Shown here one piece after another: positions 45,701 to 60,947 of a DNA stretch of 64,000 nucleotides (the stretch's first letter is position 1; each line of letters starts with the position of its first letter). Both the position numbers and the translations under genes were made by a program. Source of the DNA: Spizellomyces punctatus DAOM BR117 (lineage: Eukaryota; Chytridiomycota; Chytridiomycetes; Spizellomycetales; Spizellomycetaceae); the NCBI RefSeq assembly GCF_000182565.1, contig NW_015971554.1:101912-165911 (forward strand). The letters are read 5' to 3'. The notes beneath the pieces are model-generated. The model made no database searches. It had not been told where the DNA came from and was given only the letters and a program-made list of their open reading frames with translations.

Positions 45701-46247
45701 TGACTGTCCACCTTTTCTTGGGGACCCTACTGTAGGGCTTAAATTGCGTTGTTGAAGGAAGGGCTGCTGTCGCTGCTGTTCCAAACGAAAGTGGTTTTTA
45801 TATATTGCTGGCAGCTGAGACCAGTCGGAGTTGCTGATAAGCCGACGGGAGGGGGCCTGGATTAATATAAATTATCAGCTGTACATTGATAGGTATTCTT
45901 GCGTCAAGCCAGGCTACCGGAAGCTGATCGAATTTTATCTCGTAAATCAGATCTCTCTGGTTAAGTTTGAGTAACGTGCGGAGAAATATGCCACTGGGAT
46001 GTAAAAAGTGTAGAAAGTCCAAGCGCTCTTTTTCAGGTCGAGGGCGTAGGATATAACATGCTTCGGTGCCTCCTCCTGAAAACAGTTTCGCCGTGATTCT
46101 TGAGAGAAAGCGATGCAATGGCTTTGCACGTGTTGAGTCTGGATTGTCTTTCAGCCAAGCTTCGACCCCCTTAACAGCGACAAAAAAAGAGGGCAGGTCC
46201 GTGGCAGCGACTAATCGTGCAAGGGGATGATTTGGAGTGGCTTCCAT
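42798..46247 (-). CDS. SMPD4: SMPD4-like protein (putative neutral sphingomyelinase 3 family)
   Basis: A multi-exon minus-strand gene. N-terminal exon: MEATPNHPLARL, then DLPSFFVAVKGVEAW and FLHPSGIFLRTLLKLNQRD, matching the start of animal SMPD4 (FLDPGGPMMKLVYKL). Later exons give MFEYYIFSFA (human FEYYIFFFAL), LVQAYLDFFLPLS, IIDVWLTYVTPWKR (human EMWLSYLQPWR), RAPFIQDNFMFYTVLFGRFLN (human [21 protein letters not shown]) and VEKVFAAFND. The C-terminus has two hydrophobic helices (AFVLALTVVMFLLGS and LLTGIIVIWKAILV) ending KYGW at 42798, as in SMPD4. In animals it is an ER/nuclear-envelope protein first reported as a sphingomyelinase, though it lacks a classic catalytic domain. The frame is also open upstream to an ATG at 46412. 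Internal exon borders were not all fixed. Confidence 0.85.
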
Positions 46248-46651
46248 TGTCGGCACGATGGTCGGAAGGAGTCCGCGAGATCGCGAGCTATTCCTTTCGA
46301 TTTCTTGCTGGACGTTTGCGTAAACCGTGCAATGGTTGGAACCGGTTAAATCGGAAATGAAGTGACACTCTGGTCGGCATCTTGCAAATGCCTCTTTTGT
46401 GCTGTGCTGCATGGCGGGGAATGGAAAGCAAGCATGAAGGCAGAAAGTCAGCGAGAACCAGTTTGATAAAAGATGGGAATGAGAGTGTCATTGCTGGACA
46501 TTTGCATTTCATCGTCTAAAAAGTTCATGTGGTTTTCCCCAATATACTCGCAATAAATCAGCGCGTTGCGTTTCATATTTTCACCTTGTGTAAAGCTTGA
46601 ACTGGGGCCATTTGGACCGCTTCCCGCTACAGCAGAGAATTGAGCAGCAAC
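46248..46651. other. Divergent promoter region of SMPD4-like and HOOK genes
   Basis: No separate gene. The minus-strand frame of the SMPD4-like gene remains open to an ATG at 46412, so part of this could be N-terminal coding sequence or 5' UTR. A further minus-strand ATG near 46528 starts a 26-codon frame that might be a first exon. Confidence 0.4.
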
Positions 46652-49600
46652 ATGGCCGCCGCCGTAATTGTAGATACGGACTGTCTTGCAGATGCCGTGG
46701 TTGAATGGGTGAACACTTTTGATTCCATATCCCGTCCTTGTCGGAGCATCAAAGACCTTGCTGATGCGGTGGTGTTGACCGACATTCTATCACAAATGTG
46801 AGTAGTGCTTTCTTGTTTGGTCGGGACTCTGCCACGGTCTCGTAAAGCAGACGGTCACTCTACACGGCTGTCGCCCAAAAGCTAGCTATCCTCTGTCCAG
46901 TCGCAATGAGTAGAGCCCAGGCTACGATCCACTGTTGCTGAGGGCAAAGGTGGGATGAAGGAATTCAACAGTACTGAGTGACTTTTTCAAATGTCGGACA
47001 GTGATCCCCAATGGTTCAAGGCCGCCCGCGCTGCCGAGTATGGTGACAATTGGGTACTACGGTTTAATGGTCTCAAGAAGCTTCACAAACTTTTGATGGG
47101 TTATTATGAGGAAGTCTTGGGCCAAAACTCTGCAGGTTTGGAAACTCCAAATCTGACGGCAATCGCTCGGGATGCGGATATCCTTGAACTTCTCAAGCTT
47201 GCCCAACTGGTCATCGCGCTCGCTGTACAGTGCGAAAACAATCAACGATATGTCATGAAGATCCAGTCGCTTTCCCAAGACTCTCAGCATGCATTGATGC
47301 TTTCGATCGAGACGGTGCGTCTTGCTCAACATGCGCTTTTCAAAGTATGAGGTTTGACCTCAGATGCAGGTGATGGGTAGACTGGCGAACAGCACAGGAA
47401 CGACTCAAATATCCCCTTCTACAATGTGAGCGTTGAGTCTCCAATATCACTCTGGAAAAAACACTCTAAGTGCAATTGGAATTACACAGCGATGCGGATA
47501 TGGAAGGATCGATCACTGCTGCCTTAATGGCCGAGAAGTTGGAACTAGAAAAATCAAATAACCTTCTGTCGGAAGAGATGGAGGACCTTCGAACAGAATA
47601 TGTAAGGGAACATGGCATTCACGCCCGCACTCCTCCTTGTACTGAAAATGAAAATTAAAGGAAAGAGTACTGGAAGGACGGAAAGAGCTACAACACAAGA
47701 TCAATGATATGGAAAAAAGCTTGTCCCAGTTGACCGAAGCAGGCCAGGTGGACTTCATCCTCCGGACCGAGATCGATAACTTGAAGGCAGACCTGTATGT
47801 TAACTCAACTACAAGAAACACTAGACAACTTAGCCTCTTGCTGATTGCACTTGCTTCCATAGAGTTAAAAGTGAGAATCGGCGTGTGGAACTTGAAAACC
47901 TTTTGGAAAAGCAGACTGCCGTCATTACAGATATGACCCGCAAAGTAAGTGCTGTGCCGGGTGATACGTAAAGTCGATGCTTTGCCTAAACGATGCACAG
48001 GTGGAAGAAACATCCAGGAAAGCGGAAGAAGTCGATCGTTTGAAAGATGCCCTTGACGAATTTCGGCACGTAGCTGACAAGCTCCAGAAGTCAGAGGCCA
48101 TCATAGACAAATATAAAAAACGATTTGAGGAAGTGACCGACCTGCGTAGACAACTCAAGGTTCAGGCCGTTTCTTGACATTAGTGGCGATATCGGAACTG
48201 ACGTGTCCATTTTCAGTTGGCTGAAGAGCAGAATCAACAACATGCCTTGCGCAATGCACAGCTAGAAGAGGAATTCCGCAAGGTGGCCGGTATCAAGCCC
48301 TTGGTGGATACACTAAAGAATCAACTCAGTGCCTCGGAAACAAAGAACAGCTCGTTACAAGTTGAGGCATCAACGCTAGCGTTTCAGCTGACGGAAGCCC
48401 GTTCGAAGCTGGAAAGATATGATTTAGAAAAGCGAAGTGATCAGGAACTCATTCAAATTTTGGAGGATCGCCTTAAGGACATGGAACATCATAGTAAGAG
48501 TGGCTTATATCTAGAAACTTTGTGTTTTTACTAATTGATGAATGTATCCGATCTTACGTATTAGGTTCAGGAAACCCTCCTCTGGATCGCGAAATATCTG
48601 AAGCAGGAGGCGGGGCTGAATCGGCAGTGTAAGTGCACTAAAAGCGTCTTAAATCTCTGCATATTCCTAAGACTTTTCGGCTACAGTGCCATCAAGATGG
48701 GTCAGTTGGAGAGGGAAGTGGAGCGCTTGCGCGCTGACAATGCTTCTGCACATGCTATTGGCGCAAAGGTTATTTTACTTGAAAATCTCCTTGAAGATGC
48801 CAATCGCTTGAAGGCTAAATTTGAGGAGGTGGGTGCTAGTGGATTGGTCAAATTGATGTGCATTTGCTGCAGGATGGCGCTGACTATCAAGTTATCAGGA
48901 TTATCGAGTTGCGCACGAAAAAAATATTGCATTTGAGAAGGAAGTGCAAGAGCTGCGCTCATCCTCCGACCGGTGAGTCCCAGTCCATCTCGTGAATGGC
49001 CTCCTTTACCAACATACGCGTATTTTAGTCCTGTTGATTCGGCCACCGCACTGAGTAGCGAGAGGCAGCGTGCATCGGTAGACAGTGCGGCTGCTGAACC
49101 ATTGCGAAAGCAGGTCAAACAGCTGAGCGAGCAACTCCGACAGTCCATGGGACAAATTAACAAAATGGCCTATGAGAGGGATAAGATCAACCATGATCTA
49201 ATGGACGCCAAAAGCACTATATCGCAACAAGAGCGGATGATCAAGTACGTAACTATTGTAAATGTTCTTCCACTTTTCACAAGCATATTTCTTACAAACG
49301 TGTTAGCGAGTTGCGAAGCGATCTGGCGGCGATGGAGAGCCGCGGACAGTCGTCCGACGAATCCGTTCAGAAGATTGCAGCCATCACTAAGCAGGCAGTA
49401 GAAGCTCAGCATAAGAACGAGTACCTGCACTCGGCCCTCAAGTCAGCCAAAGAGGTATGTTCAATTTCTTCTATTCTTTTTTTTCTTTGGATAGACGTGT
49501 TTAGGATGATTCGGTATACCTTTTCGTAGCACATTCGTATGTTGGATAACCAAGTCAAGGAATATGCTGCCATCGTACCCAAGGTATTCTCAACATTTCT

Positions 49601-49915
49601 GTGACGCACTCTGACAATGTCGACAGTGCTGATTCATTATATGGGCAGGATGACAACTTTGCAGAGGCGATCGCATCTCTACAATCGGCCTTAAGCGAAT
49701 GTCAAGCTGAAAATGCACGTCAGAAACAAGAATTGGCTGATACTCGTGCCGCAGCCAAGCGAGAGCAAATGCTGATGGCATCGGCGTGGTACAAGACTGC
49801 CACCGAACTGCAATTGAAGGCGTCGGCCCGACTAAAGTCGGCGACACCTGATAGTCCAAAAAGCTGGCTGGCCAGAGAACGACAGAAGGTGATCAGGGAA
49901 ACCATACGTAGATAG
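46652..49915 (+). CDS. HOOK1: HOOK-family dynein adaptor
   Basis: Begins MAAAVIVDTDCLADAVVEWV (ATG 46652). Exon 1 ends at 46797 and joins at 47002 to give ILSQIDPQWFKAARAAEYG, the same as the Hook domain LNQIDPSWF. The Hook domain continues with NWVLRFNGLKKLHKLLMGYY and DILELLKLAQLVIALAVQCE, and ends before a ~600-residue coiled coil spread over many short exons (LELEKSNNLLSEEMEDL, ESLQVEASTLAFQLTEAR-like heptads, REVERLRADNASAH). The final exon has ELQLKASARLKSATPDSPKS, resembling the conserved Hook C-terminal region. It links dynein-dynactin to early endosomes (as HookA in Aspergillus). The last codons are ETIRR, stop at 49913-49915. Confidence 0.92.
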
Positions 49916-50406
49916 ATCATTTCAGTACATGTATAACAGTGCAGTTGGTACATTTCGCTTCCGGCCTGAGTTCAACCAGAGTTTGGGCAACAGTTTTATG
50001 TTTAGAGTTACGAAGAAATGCTGTTTTTCAAATACCAGTATGACACGTTGACATCTTTCGGCACTGACCTACGGAGTGATTGCCACCGACTTTGGGCCAA
50101 TAGCATACAAAATCGGTAATATCATCATGTGCTGGGGGTGCCCAAAGTCGCTTGATGTTCTTTCAGCATCATAGGGTGTCATGCAACAAGTACAAAAAGA
50201 AAAATTGTAGCGATAATGTTTACAGGAAGATTTATCACCAGGTTGCTACCAACAATCCTGCTCAACGTCATAATTTCCACCTTTACTTTAACATGCCTTC
50301 CCTGCGTCCCCATCCGGCCAATTTCAAGCTTTCGTAACAGTCGATTTCGGGAATGTCGCAGCCCACAATCCCTGCCTATTCGCAGCGACAGACACATACT
50401 CATATT
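49916..50406. other. Convergent spacer between HOOK and LSM14
   Basis: About 490 bp of 3' sequence for both genes. I see no gene or repeat in it. Confidence 0.5.
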
Positions 50407-52332
50407 CTATTGGACACGTCCATTCCCGACATGTCCACCATGCCCTTCTTCGCGATTTCCATATCCTCCACGATTGTAATTCGACCTATAGCCACCTCTT
50501 TGCCCACCGTTGTAGTTGCCACTGTAGCCGCCATAATTTCCACGTCCACGACCTCCGCGACGGTATCCACCGTAACCGCCCCGGCGATAATTCCGTCCGC
50601 TGTCAACCCCAGTCTGCCCAAACGTCTCCATGTTAAGTCGCCGTTCTTCATATTGCCGAGCCCGGCGGTTGCCACTAAAATCGTAATATGATCAGACACA
50701 TAATCAATTCTTGTGTAAATATCGGTGAGTATACTTACCGGCCGTCACCTTCTGCCCGATCTTTGCTCTCGCAAGAGATGTTATCAAAAAAGGATGACTT
50801 TTGGTAAAAGCCCGCACCTTCTTCATCCTCTTCCTCGGCATGACTCACACTTGGCTCTGGAGGAGGGATCGCCTCGATAGGCGATGCGTCACCCCCGGTT
50901 TTCGTAGCTGCCTCCTGAGCGAGCTCTGTCTTGTTAAACTTTGCATTTGCGGATTCAAAATCAAAATCCGAATCAGGAACAGGAATTCGAACGTTACGAG
51001 GATTCGCAGGATATCCGCGTCGATTATTGCCCCGGCCACCTCCCCGGCGATGGCCGCCTTGCAAGAGATGAGCACCAGTACCGGGTAAACGTTGCCCCTC
51101 AGAACGAACATCTGTTCCATTAGCGCCTTGGGAGCGACGAATCTCTCCCTCTGATGCTCCCGATGCATTTTGCTGCGACTGTTTGGCATCATGCTCATTC
51201 TTTCCAGCAACAGCAACTACACCGGCGCCGACGGGTGCTTCCGCAGCGTCCGGCGCTTTATGGATATTGCTGGGTGTACCTCTCTTCTCCTCATTGCTTT
51301 GCTGTGTTGCCTTGACGTCCCTCTGTGTAGATCTTTCCGGTCTTGCGTCCTGCGCAACCTTCTTTTCCTTTGATTCAGGTGCAGTATGGGACATTGTAGA
51401 TTCATTAAGATCCAACTTGTCCAGAGTAGGAACGAGACCGGCTACATCTTGATTGGCCTCACTTTGGGAACCTGGCTGCTGGCTATTCGATGGCAGTGCG
51501 TTGAGTCCTCGCGGTTGCTGCGGCGCCGAAAATCCGCCCACCTGCAGTCCAATGAGACGGAGCGTTAGTGTTAAAGTGACTGCATGATGGTGGAAAATAT
51601 GCACGTATTACCGCTCCAGGAAATACCGGCGCACCAATTTGCTCGGGTCGTCTGTCCCAATAGTATTGAGGAGGTTCTTGCTTCTGCTGAGAATGTGGGT
51701 ACGGATAGTTCACACTTGGTGGTCCGCCGTACGGGCCCATTCCTTGCGGCATCATAGGAAAGCCAGGTTGAGATGTTTGGCCTACCATCCCAGCAGGTGG
51801 ACCGTATCCAGAAAATCCGGGAGGACCGCCTGGTCCAGGAGGCCCTGGCTGCGGAGGCATATGACTTGGGGGTGGAATCTGGCTTCGCGGGTGTTGCTAC
51901 ACCATATGCCGAACAGGTTAGGCGCAAGACTATTTACGTATCACCATAAGGGCCTTCAACCTCACCCTCACGATAGCCGGATCATTCGGAACCCTCGACG
52001 GCGCAGGTGCCTTCGCTGGGGCATTCATCACATGAAGGTCCTTGACATCTGACCCTCTAAACACGACAAATGGATAGATTTCGTCGCTAGGAGGCAGTTC
52101 CTCGGCTGGGTTGCCCTTCCTGCCTTCTGTTCCGAAGGAACGTACTAGATAAGAAACAAGATTGAAGTTAAGCAACTGTTTAGTATAGGTATGAAGTCTC
52201 TAGATTTGGCGGACACGAACCATTTTCAAGTGCCACAGTCGACTCCTGCTGGTTGATTTCAGTCAAGATGCCCACATAGCGGATATCTGACTTGGATATC
52301 AAGCTAATTTCGGATCCAATGTACGGCATCAT
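50407..52332 (-). CDS. SCD6: LSM14/Scd6 (RAP55) RNA-granule protein
   Basis: Starts [21 protein letters not shown] (ATG 52332), the N-terminal LSm14 domain, continuing [38 protein letters not shown] and [17 protein letters not shown] long Pro/Gly/Gln-rich linker follows. The FDF domain reads [15 protein letters not shown], then the FFD motif [13 protein letters not shown], the TFG motif [13 protein letters not shown], and an Arg/Gly-rich C-terminus ending at 50407. This order (LSm, FDF, FFD, TFG, RGG) is exact for LSM14A/Scd6/Tral. The protein represses translation and promotes decapping in P-bodies, binding eIF4G and the helicase Dhh1/DDX6. It shares a ~230-bp promoter with the CIBAR gene. 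Confidence 0.95.
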
Positions 52333-52562
52333 CTTGAAAAATCCTGGAGGTGAGCGACGAGCGGGATCGCACAATGGCCCCTGGTTGATCTAAACTGCAG
52401 CTCACTTCTCACGCAACTGCCAACTCCCAAAAGCCTTTGGCGTCTCCTTCCGGACGGCAATTTTCGGGGTCACGTGTTTCATCGCGTTCGGGTTGCGTAA
52501 GCAAACACGACGGGGTTTTCCTTGCGTTGTTTTTGAGGTTGACCTTGTTTGTTATATCAAAG

Positions 52563-53939
52563 ATGACATCGATCAAGGGAGCAAGGTAAGCCTGCATCAA
52601 AAGGAATTCATTTGATACGGCAGCATGACTTGTACTATATCGTTAGCGATGATGGAACGCATTTCATTCAGAAAACAATTCGAGATACAGGTTTGGACAA
52701 GCAGATGGGAGAAGAACAGGTTTAATGTTGACCATAACGACCCTGTTTGTTTACAGAAAGAAGTATGGCCAATTTGCGCCGGACATTGGCTGGCTATCTA
52801 AGAAACCAAGAACGTGAGAAATCATAGTGGTTATGTATTTGTTTACTTTGTGATCGATCAAATCCATTCAATAGGCCTCCGGCGAAAAAGTCTTAAATTG
52901 GCCGTGGTACTCAAGATGTTCTCGGAAAATGAGGCGCCTGCCCTTTCCACAGTGTTGTCCGGTCTGGCGGAGCTGGTAACAGAACGTGAGAAGGCCCGTG
53001 AAGTTGCAACCGATAGAATAAACATAGTATCTCAAGAACCATTAAAGCTATATTCGGTACGGATATGCTTCACAACCTGTCCCTAAGGCTTCTCTGACAC
53101 AGTCGACATTTGCAGATGATATGTACTAGAATGAAGGTAACTCCCTAACGTCCGAGTTGAGAGATCACATGTCTAAAACATATGCAGAACGAAGTGAAGG
53201 CAAGAGAATCGGCTGCACAGAAAGAACATAGAAAGCAAGAACAGTTGGATAAAATATTGATCAAGGATGCTGCAAACCGTACCAGAATCGTAAGCCCTGC
53301 TTTTTTTTTACTAGTTTAAAATCTTGTTCGCCCCGAGTCTAATAAGTTATCAGTCTCAGGTATAGGTGATTGGGCTCTGTCCAGGTTGCATTCTCCCAAT
53401 TTGCAAAATCTTAACGTTCATCAATAGAGCCAATTAGAGCTAGCGGGTGCCACACAGGATGTGCGAACAGCAACTGGCGCATTAGTTGACAGCGTCCACA
53501 GGTTTGAAAGTCAAAAGCGAGCTGATCTGCAGGTGGGTTCAATCACCAACAACTTCCCCGCTGTATTCAGGACAACTTAAACAATGCACAGAGATCCCTT
53601 GGAGAATTCCTTTGGAATGAAATGAATTTCCATGCACAAGCCCTGGAAATACTGACCGAGGCACATCAGCTCCTGATGACAGACGATATGAGCGCTGATT
53701 TGGCAGAGATTGAAGAGAGAGTGAATCTAGCAGCATCGCGAACAAATTCTCCGATTCGGGGTCACCGAGAGGACGCTTACTACGACAGTGACGAGGACGA
53801 CTCGAGAAGTCCGCATTTCCGCAGGAAAGACAGCATCAGATCACGAAAATCTGTCAGATCTCATCAGGACAGGTTAGAACCACCCAGATCAGAAAAAAGA
53901 CGCCAGAGCGCTGGTCACGCAAGAGGTAGAAACAAGTAA
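52563..53939 (+). CDS. CIBAR1: CIBAR/FAM92-type BAR-domain protein
   Basis: Exon 1 is MTSIKGA (ATG 52563). Small exons then give DDGTHFIQKTIRDTERSMAN, LRRTLAGYLRNQERLRRKSL, APALSTVLSGLAELVTEREK, EPLKLYSMICTRMKNEVKAR and VDSVHRFESQKRADLQRSLG, followed by FLWNEMNFHAQALEILTEAH. This aligns along its length with animal CIBAR1/FAM92A (for example FAAYVRKTARLRDKAD; NNFERQKMKDIKTIFSEFI; FHGKALEVYTAAYQ). The fold is a helical BAR dimer. Family members bind membranes and, with Chibby, act at the base of cilia/flagella. The C-terminal ~80 residues are acidic then Ser/Arg-rich and not conserved. The chosen frame is the only one giving in-phase junctions throughout. Confidence 0.85.
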
Positions 53940-54066
53940 CTGTCTCCGCAAGTGTATCACTGAGCTAAGTGCATATGTCAATATACATATATTTCAATAC
54001 AAACGGATGCCAGATCGGGAGGAACTATATGGCTAGGATGCTGTGTGGTCAAAGTTGAGGGGCGGT

Positions 54067-54815
<749 letters not shown>

Positions 54816-55210
54816 GCTGGAAAACGAATGAAAGGAAATAGAGCAAGATCAGCTCCGCATTCCAAATGTCGAATCACTCCAAAATGGTCAGCCCAATCAG
54901 TTCTCTCCTACCCCATCCACTCCTTCATCCATCCATCCATTCGCCCGTCCAATCATCCATCCATCTATACATCCATTCCATGAGTTGCTCCTCTCCCCAG
55001 CTTGCCAACTTACTTGCTAATTCGCTGCCGATGCTTCGAGCCAATGATTCAGGCAGGACGATGGGAGGCAGTAGATGGGTCCTTCCTTGTGATGGCACAG
55101 CAACAATTCGAAAACTGTGCCAATCTGAGGTCGTTATGTAATCGTCCCGTAACCGGAAGCGCAAACGCGGCCAGCTCGGACCAACACTGCAACCACACCA
55201 GCTGTAGACC
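54816..55210. other. Divergent promoter of NAC-alpha and Tlg2, with a (CATC)n microsatellite
   Basis: No gene seen in this ~395-bp spacer. An imperfect CATC/CCAT tandem array occupies about 54918-54979. Confidence 0.6.
54918..54979. repeat. Imperfect (CATC)n microsatellite
   Basis: Tandem tetranucleotide units (catccatccatcc, later catccatccatc and catccattcc) with interruptions cover about 60 bp within the promoter spacer. Confidence 0.85.
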
Positions 55211-56641
55211 ATGGCTACTCGAAGTCGGACCCTTTTATTTCTCCAGTACCGCAATTCCTTTGCTAGAACTGGAACTAGGAGACCAACACGGCCACTTGGT
55301 GTGGATACGTCTGAACGTGCTGGCCTTATTGCCAATGAGGTCGACCAGAGCACAGAAGTGGTGGTGGAGCTCTCCGTATTACCCCCAAAATGGTAAGACA
55401 TTGGAAGTGCAACGCTCTCCTCGGTATATACTTATTTAAATTCACTCTCATATGTGAATGGGAAGGATTGACATTGTTGACGAGGTATAATGCCTTGAGA
55501 GTCGCACGATGCCTTGACAGTTATTGAACAGTTACTATATTGCAGGTCGATGAAGACGTCGACCGTATCAAGGCGCGACGTACGTATATGCGAGAATACA
55601 CTGGCAGATTGTTTGCCACGCCTAACCGGCATCAACTTATTCACAGTAACCGAGTTGGAAGCTCTACATAAGAAACATCTACTACCTGGGTTTGATGATC
55701 GATTAGGAGAGGAGCAATCCATTGAGCGACTTACGACCAATATCACCGATGTGAGTTCAGGATGCGAAGCATCTTTCTAAGATAGCGCATTGGATGGATC
55801 GCTAGACCATTCGTTGTCTTTCACTAATATCGCATTGTTTCCCGGAAGTGCAGATGTTTCGTGAATGCGAGCGGAAAGTGAAACGTATTGCGAATGAGAG
55901 CCAATATGCGCCTGCAACATCGAAACAAAACCAGGTTTTGGCTCGCAACATTCAGACATCTCTTGCAACAAAGATGCAAGACCTCTCCAGTGCGTTCCGA
56001 AAAACTCAATCAAATTACCTGCAAAGTAAGGGTCGGTGCTAAGGATGCTGTCGCAAAATATGATTTACAATATCGTATTGTCACTGTCCAGAACTTCGCG
56101 GTAGGGAAGTTCGCAACAAGGATGCGTTTGCAATGGAGTCGGGACCATCAGACTCCCAAGAAGACGATTTAGATGCGGTATGATCAACCACTGTGACAAG
56201 TGCTGGCCAGTTATACTAATTAGTGTGTTTCTCTGTCACAGGTTTTTACAGATGCGCAACTTCAAATCGTACAGAACAACGAGCGAGCAATCACAGAACG
56301 AGAGAAGGAGATCAACGAGATCGTTAAATCCATGCTTGGGGTGGCGGACATTTTCAGAGAGTTGCACACAATGGTGATTGACCAGGGGACAGTACTTGAT
56401 CGAATAGATTACAACATTGAACAAGTCAATGTTCACATGGAGGACGCACATAAGCAATTGCTGCAGGTTGGTGTTGAACCGGTGTTTATTGCTCACTAGA
56501 ATTTTCTGCTGACGGGCCTGACCTTTCGAAAAGGGAGCAAAGTACCAGGACAGATCAAAAGCAAAGCTTTGCATCATCCTGCTTGGCATAGTCGTATTTT
56601 TATTGTTTTTGATTCTAGTGTTCAAACGACGGAGTACTTAA
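55211..56641 (+). CDS. TLG2: Syntaxin-16/Tlg2-type Qa-SNARE
   Basis: Starts MATRSRTLLFLQYRNSFART (ATG 55211), the N-peptide that binds the SM protein Vps45 in Tlg2/syntaxin-16. Exons then give the Habc domain (VDEDVDRIKARLTELEALHK, MQDLSSAFRKTQSNYLQ), a linker, and the SNARE motif QIVQNNERAITEREKEINEI, VKSMLGVADIFRELHTMVID and QGTVLDRIDYNIEQVNVHME, with the central-layer Gln in VIDQGT. A tail-anchor helix CIILLGIVVFLLFLILVF ends KRRST at 56639-56641. It serves endosome-to-trans-Golgi fusion. The Sec1-type SM gene at 17219 is a different SM class, so it is not its expected partner. Confidence 0.95.
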
Positions 56642-56746
56642 TATTAATCATATGCATACATGTCTGGGGAGATCGTTTTATGATAGCATTGATACCCCTA
56701 CTATCTGCCGTATTCTTGGGACGCCCGCCGCTGTACGCGCATCCCG

Positions 56747-57427
56747 CTATGCGATTTTTGTGAGTAGTTGCTTATATATCTTGTTCATTGGTCGGTTGTT
56801 GGCGAGGTGCTTCGCCACATAATGAGCGCAGACTTGTGCGTCCAAAAGTGGATTTTTGATGACGTTGACTTTCAAATGGATCGGTGAATCCCGGTAAATT
56901 TGTAAGGAAGCAAGGGGGTCCTGTTCCGCGCCCAAAGCTTCCAGAGGAGTTGTCGCATTCCCTTTGAAGATATCTTTGAAGTAATGATTTCCTTTCGCCA
57001 GTTTGTCCACTCGCCGTTCTAATCGTCCAAGTGCCTCCAGTGGGCGGACATTGCGGAAGTCTATGGTGGGGTTTCGCACGCGTGGGTGTGAGCTTGGCTG
57101 GTTGTCACTTTTTGTCTGTTCAAGAACTGTAAGGTTGATCCATATTCCACTCGTCGATGCTCGAATGTGTGGTTCAGAGATGACATTGTGTTGAAATATG
57201 TGCTTCACGTAGTCAGCGAGAAGCTGGTGCCGGACGTTTCCAGGCCAGTTGACAACTCCTCGCAGACGGAGGGCGAGAGGATTGGTACGACCCATTATGC
57301 AAAATGACTTGGACAAACAGTTCAATCGTGCTCCACTCAGGTCAACTCGGTGGTTGACATGGCAACTAGCTGTATTAGGTAAGCCCGTGGCTTGTTTGAA
57401 GAATCTGGTCAACGAGTTCAGGTTCAT
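56747..57427 (-). CDS. Putative nuclear-encoded mitochondrial ribosomal protein uS3
   Basis: A single exon of 226 residues. The N-terminus MNLNSLTRFFKQATG is presequence-like. GRTNPLALRLRGVVNWPGN resembles the GxKVxPxxxRLG...W start of uS3. The C-terminal IHLKVNVIKNPLLDAQVCAH and YVAKHLANNRPMNKIYKQLL resemble the uS3 segment NIxExRxPELDAxLVAxxIAxQLExRxxFRRAM. The C-terminal uS3 domain with GRLxGxExAR is absent: a TAG stops the frame at 56747-56749. The assignment is by short motif similarity only and the intervening region is divergent. In many fungi uS3 is encoded in mitochondria, so a nuclear copy would be informative. It is convergent with Tlg2. Confidence 0.55.
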   Translation of the reverse strand: MNLNSLTRFFKQATGLPNTASCHVNHRVDLSGARLNCLSKSFCIMGRTNPLALRLRGVVNWPGNVRHQLLADYVKHIFQHNVISEPHIRASTSGIWINLTVLEQTKSDNQPSSHPRVRNPTIDFRNVRPLEALGRLERRVDKLAKGNHYFKDIFKGNATTPLEALGAEQDPLASLQIYRDSPIHLKVNVIKNPLLDAQVCAHYVAKHLANNRPMNKIYKQLLTKIA

Positions 57428-57517
57428 GGTGAAGGAGAACTTTGTACATTTTTATCCGAGGCTTTAGTCCATTTCACAAGTGCAGCACTTGTGAGGACGG
57501 GCTGCAGCGTACCTGCC

Positions 57518-60565
<3,048 letters not shown>

Positions 60566-60947
60566 GGAGTCACGGATGCGGCGCCATGTATATAGAAAAC
60601 ACTTGCTGTGCATGTAAACTACACTTGGATTCCGGCAGCAATATTAGGATGTCGGATGTTGTTTGTGTTGGTGGCAAAGGGGAAAACCGGATGAGATATG
60701 GTATATTAGAGGTTGGCTAGCTGCAATGAATTCGATCTATTGCAAGTGTCCCCTAGATAGATTATTAGTTTGCTGTAGCCCACTGGTTCATATTGTAGAA
60801 CCGCGACCGCTGCCATGAGTATAGCGCTGATACATAGAGCCGAATAAGAGGCGTCGAAGTGTCTGTGGTATTATGCCAAATGGTTCACTGTGTAACTGAC
60901 CATAGAGGTCTTTGTACTAAATTATCTTAAAATTGAGTCCATTTCCC
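60566..60947. other. Convergent spacer between NVL and Rieske genes
   Basis: About 380 bp, AT-rich near 60900; 3' sequence for both genes. No other feature seen. Confidence 0.5.
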
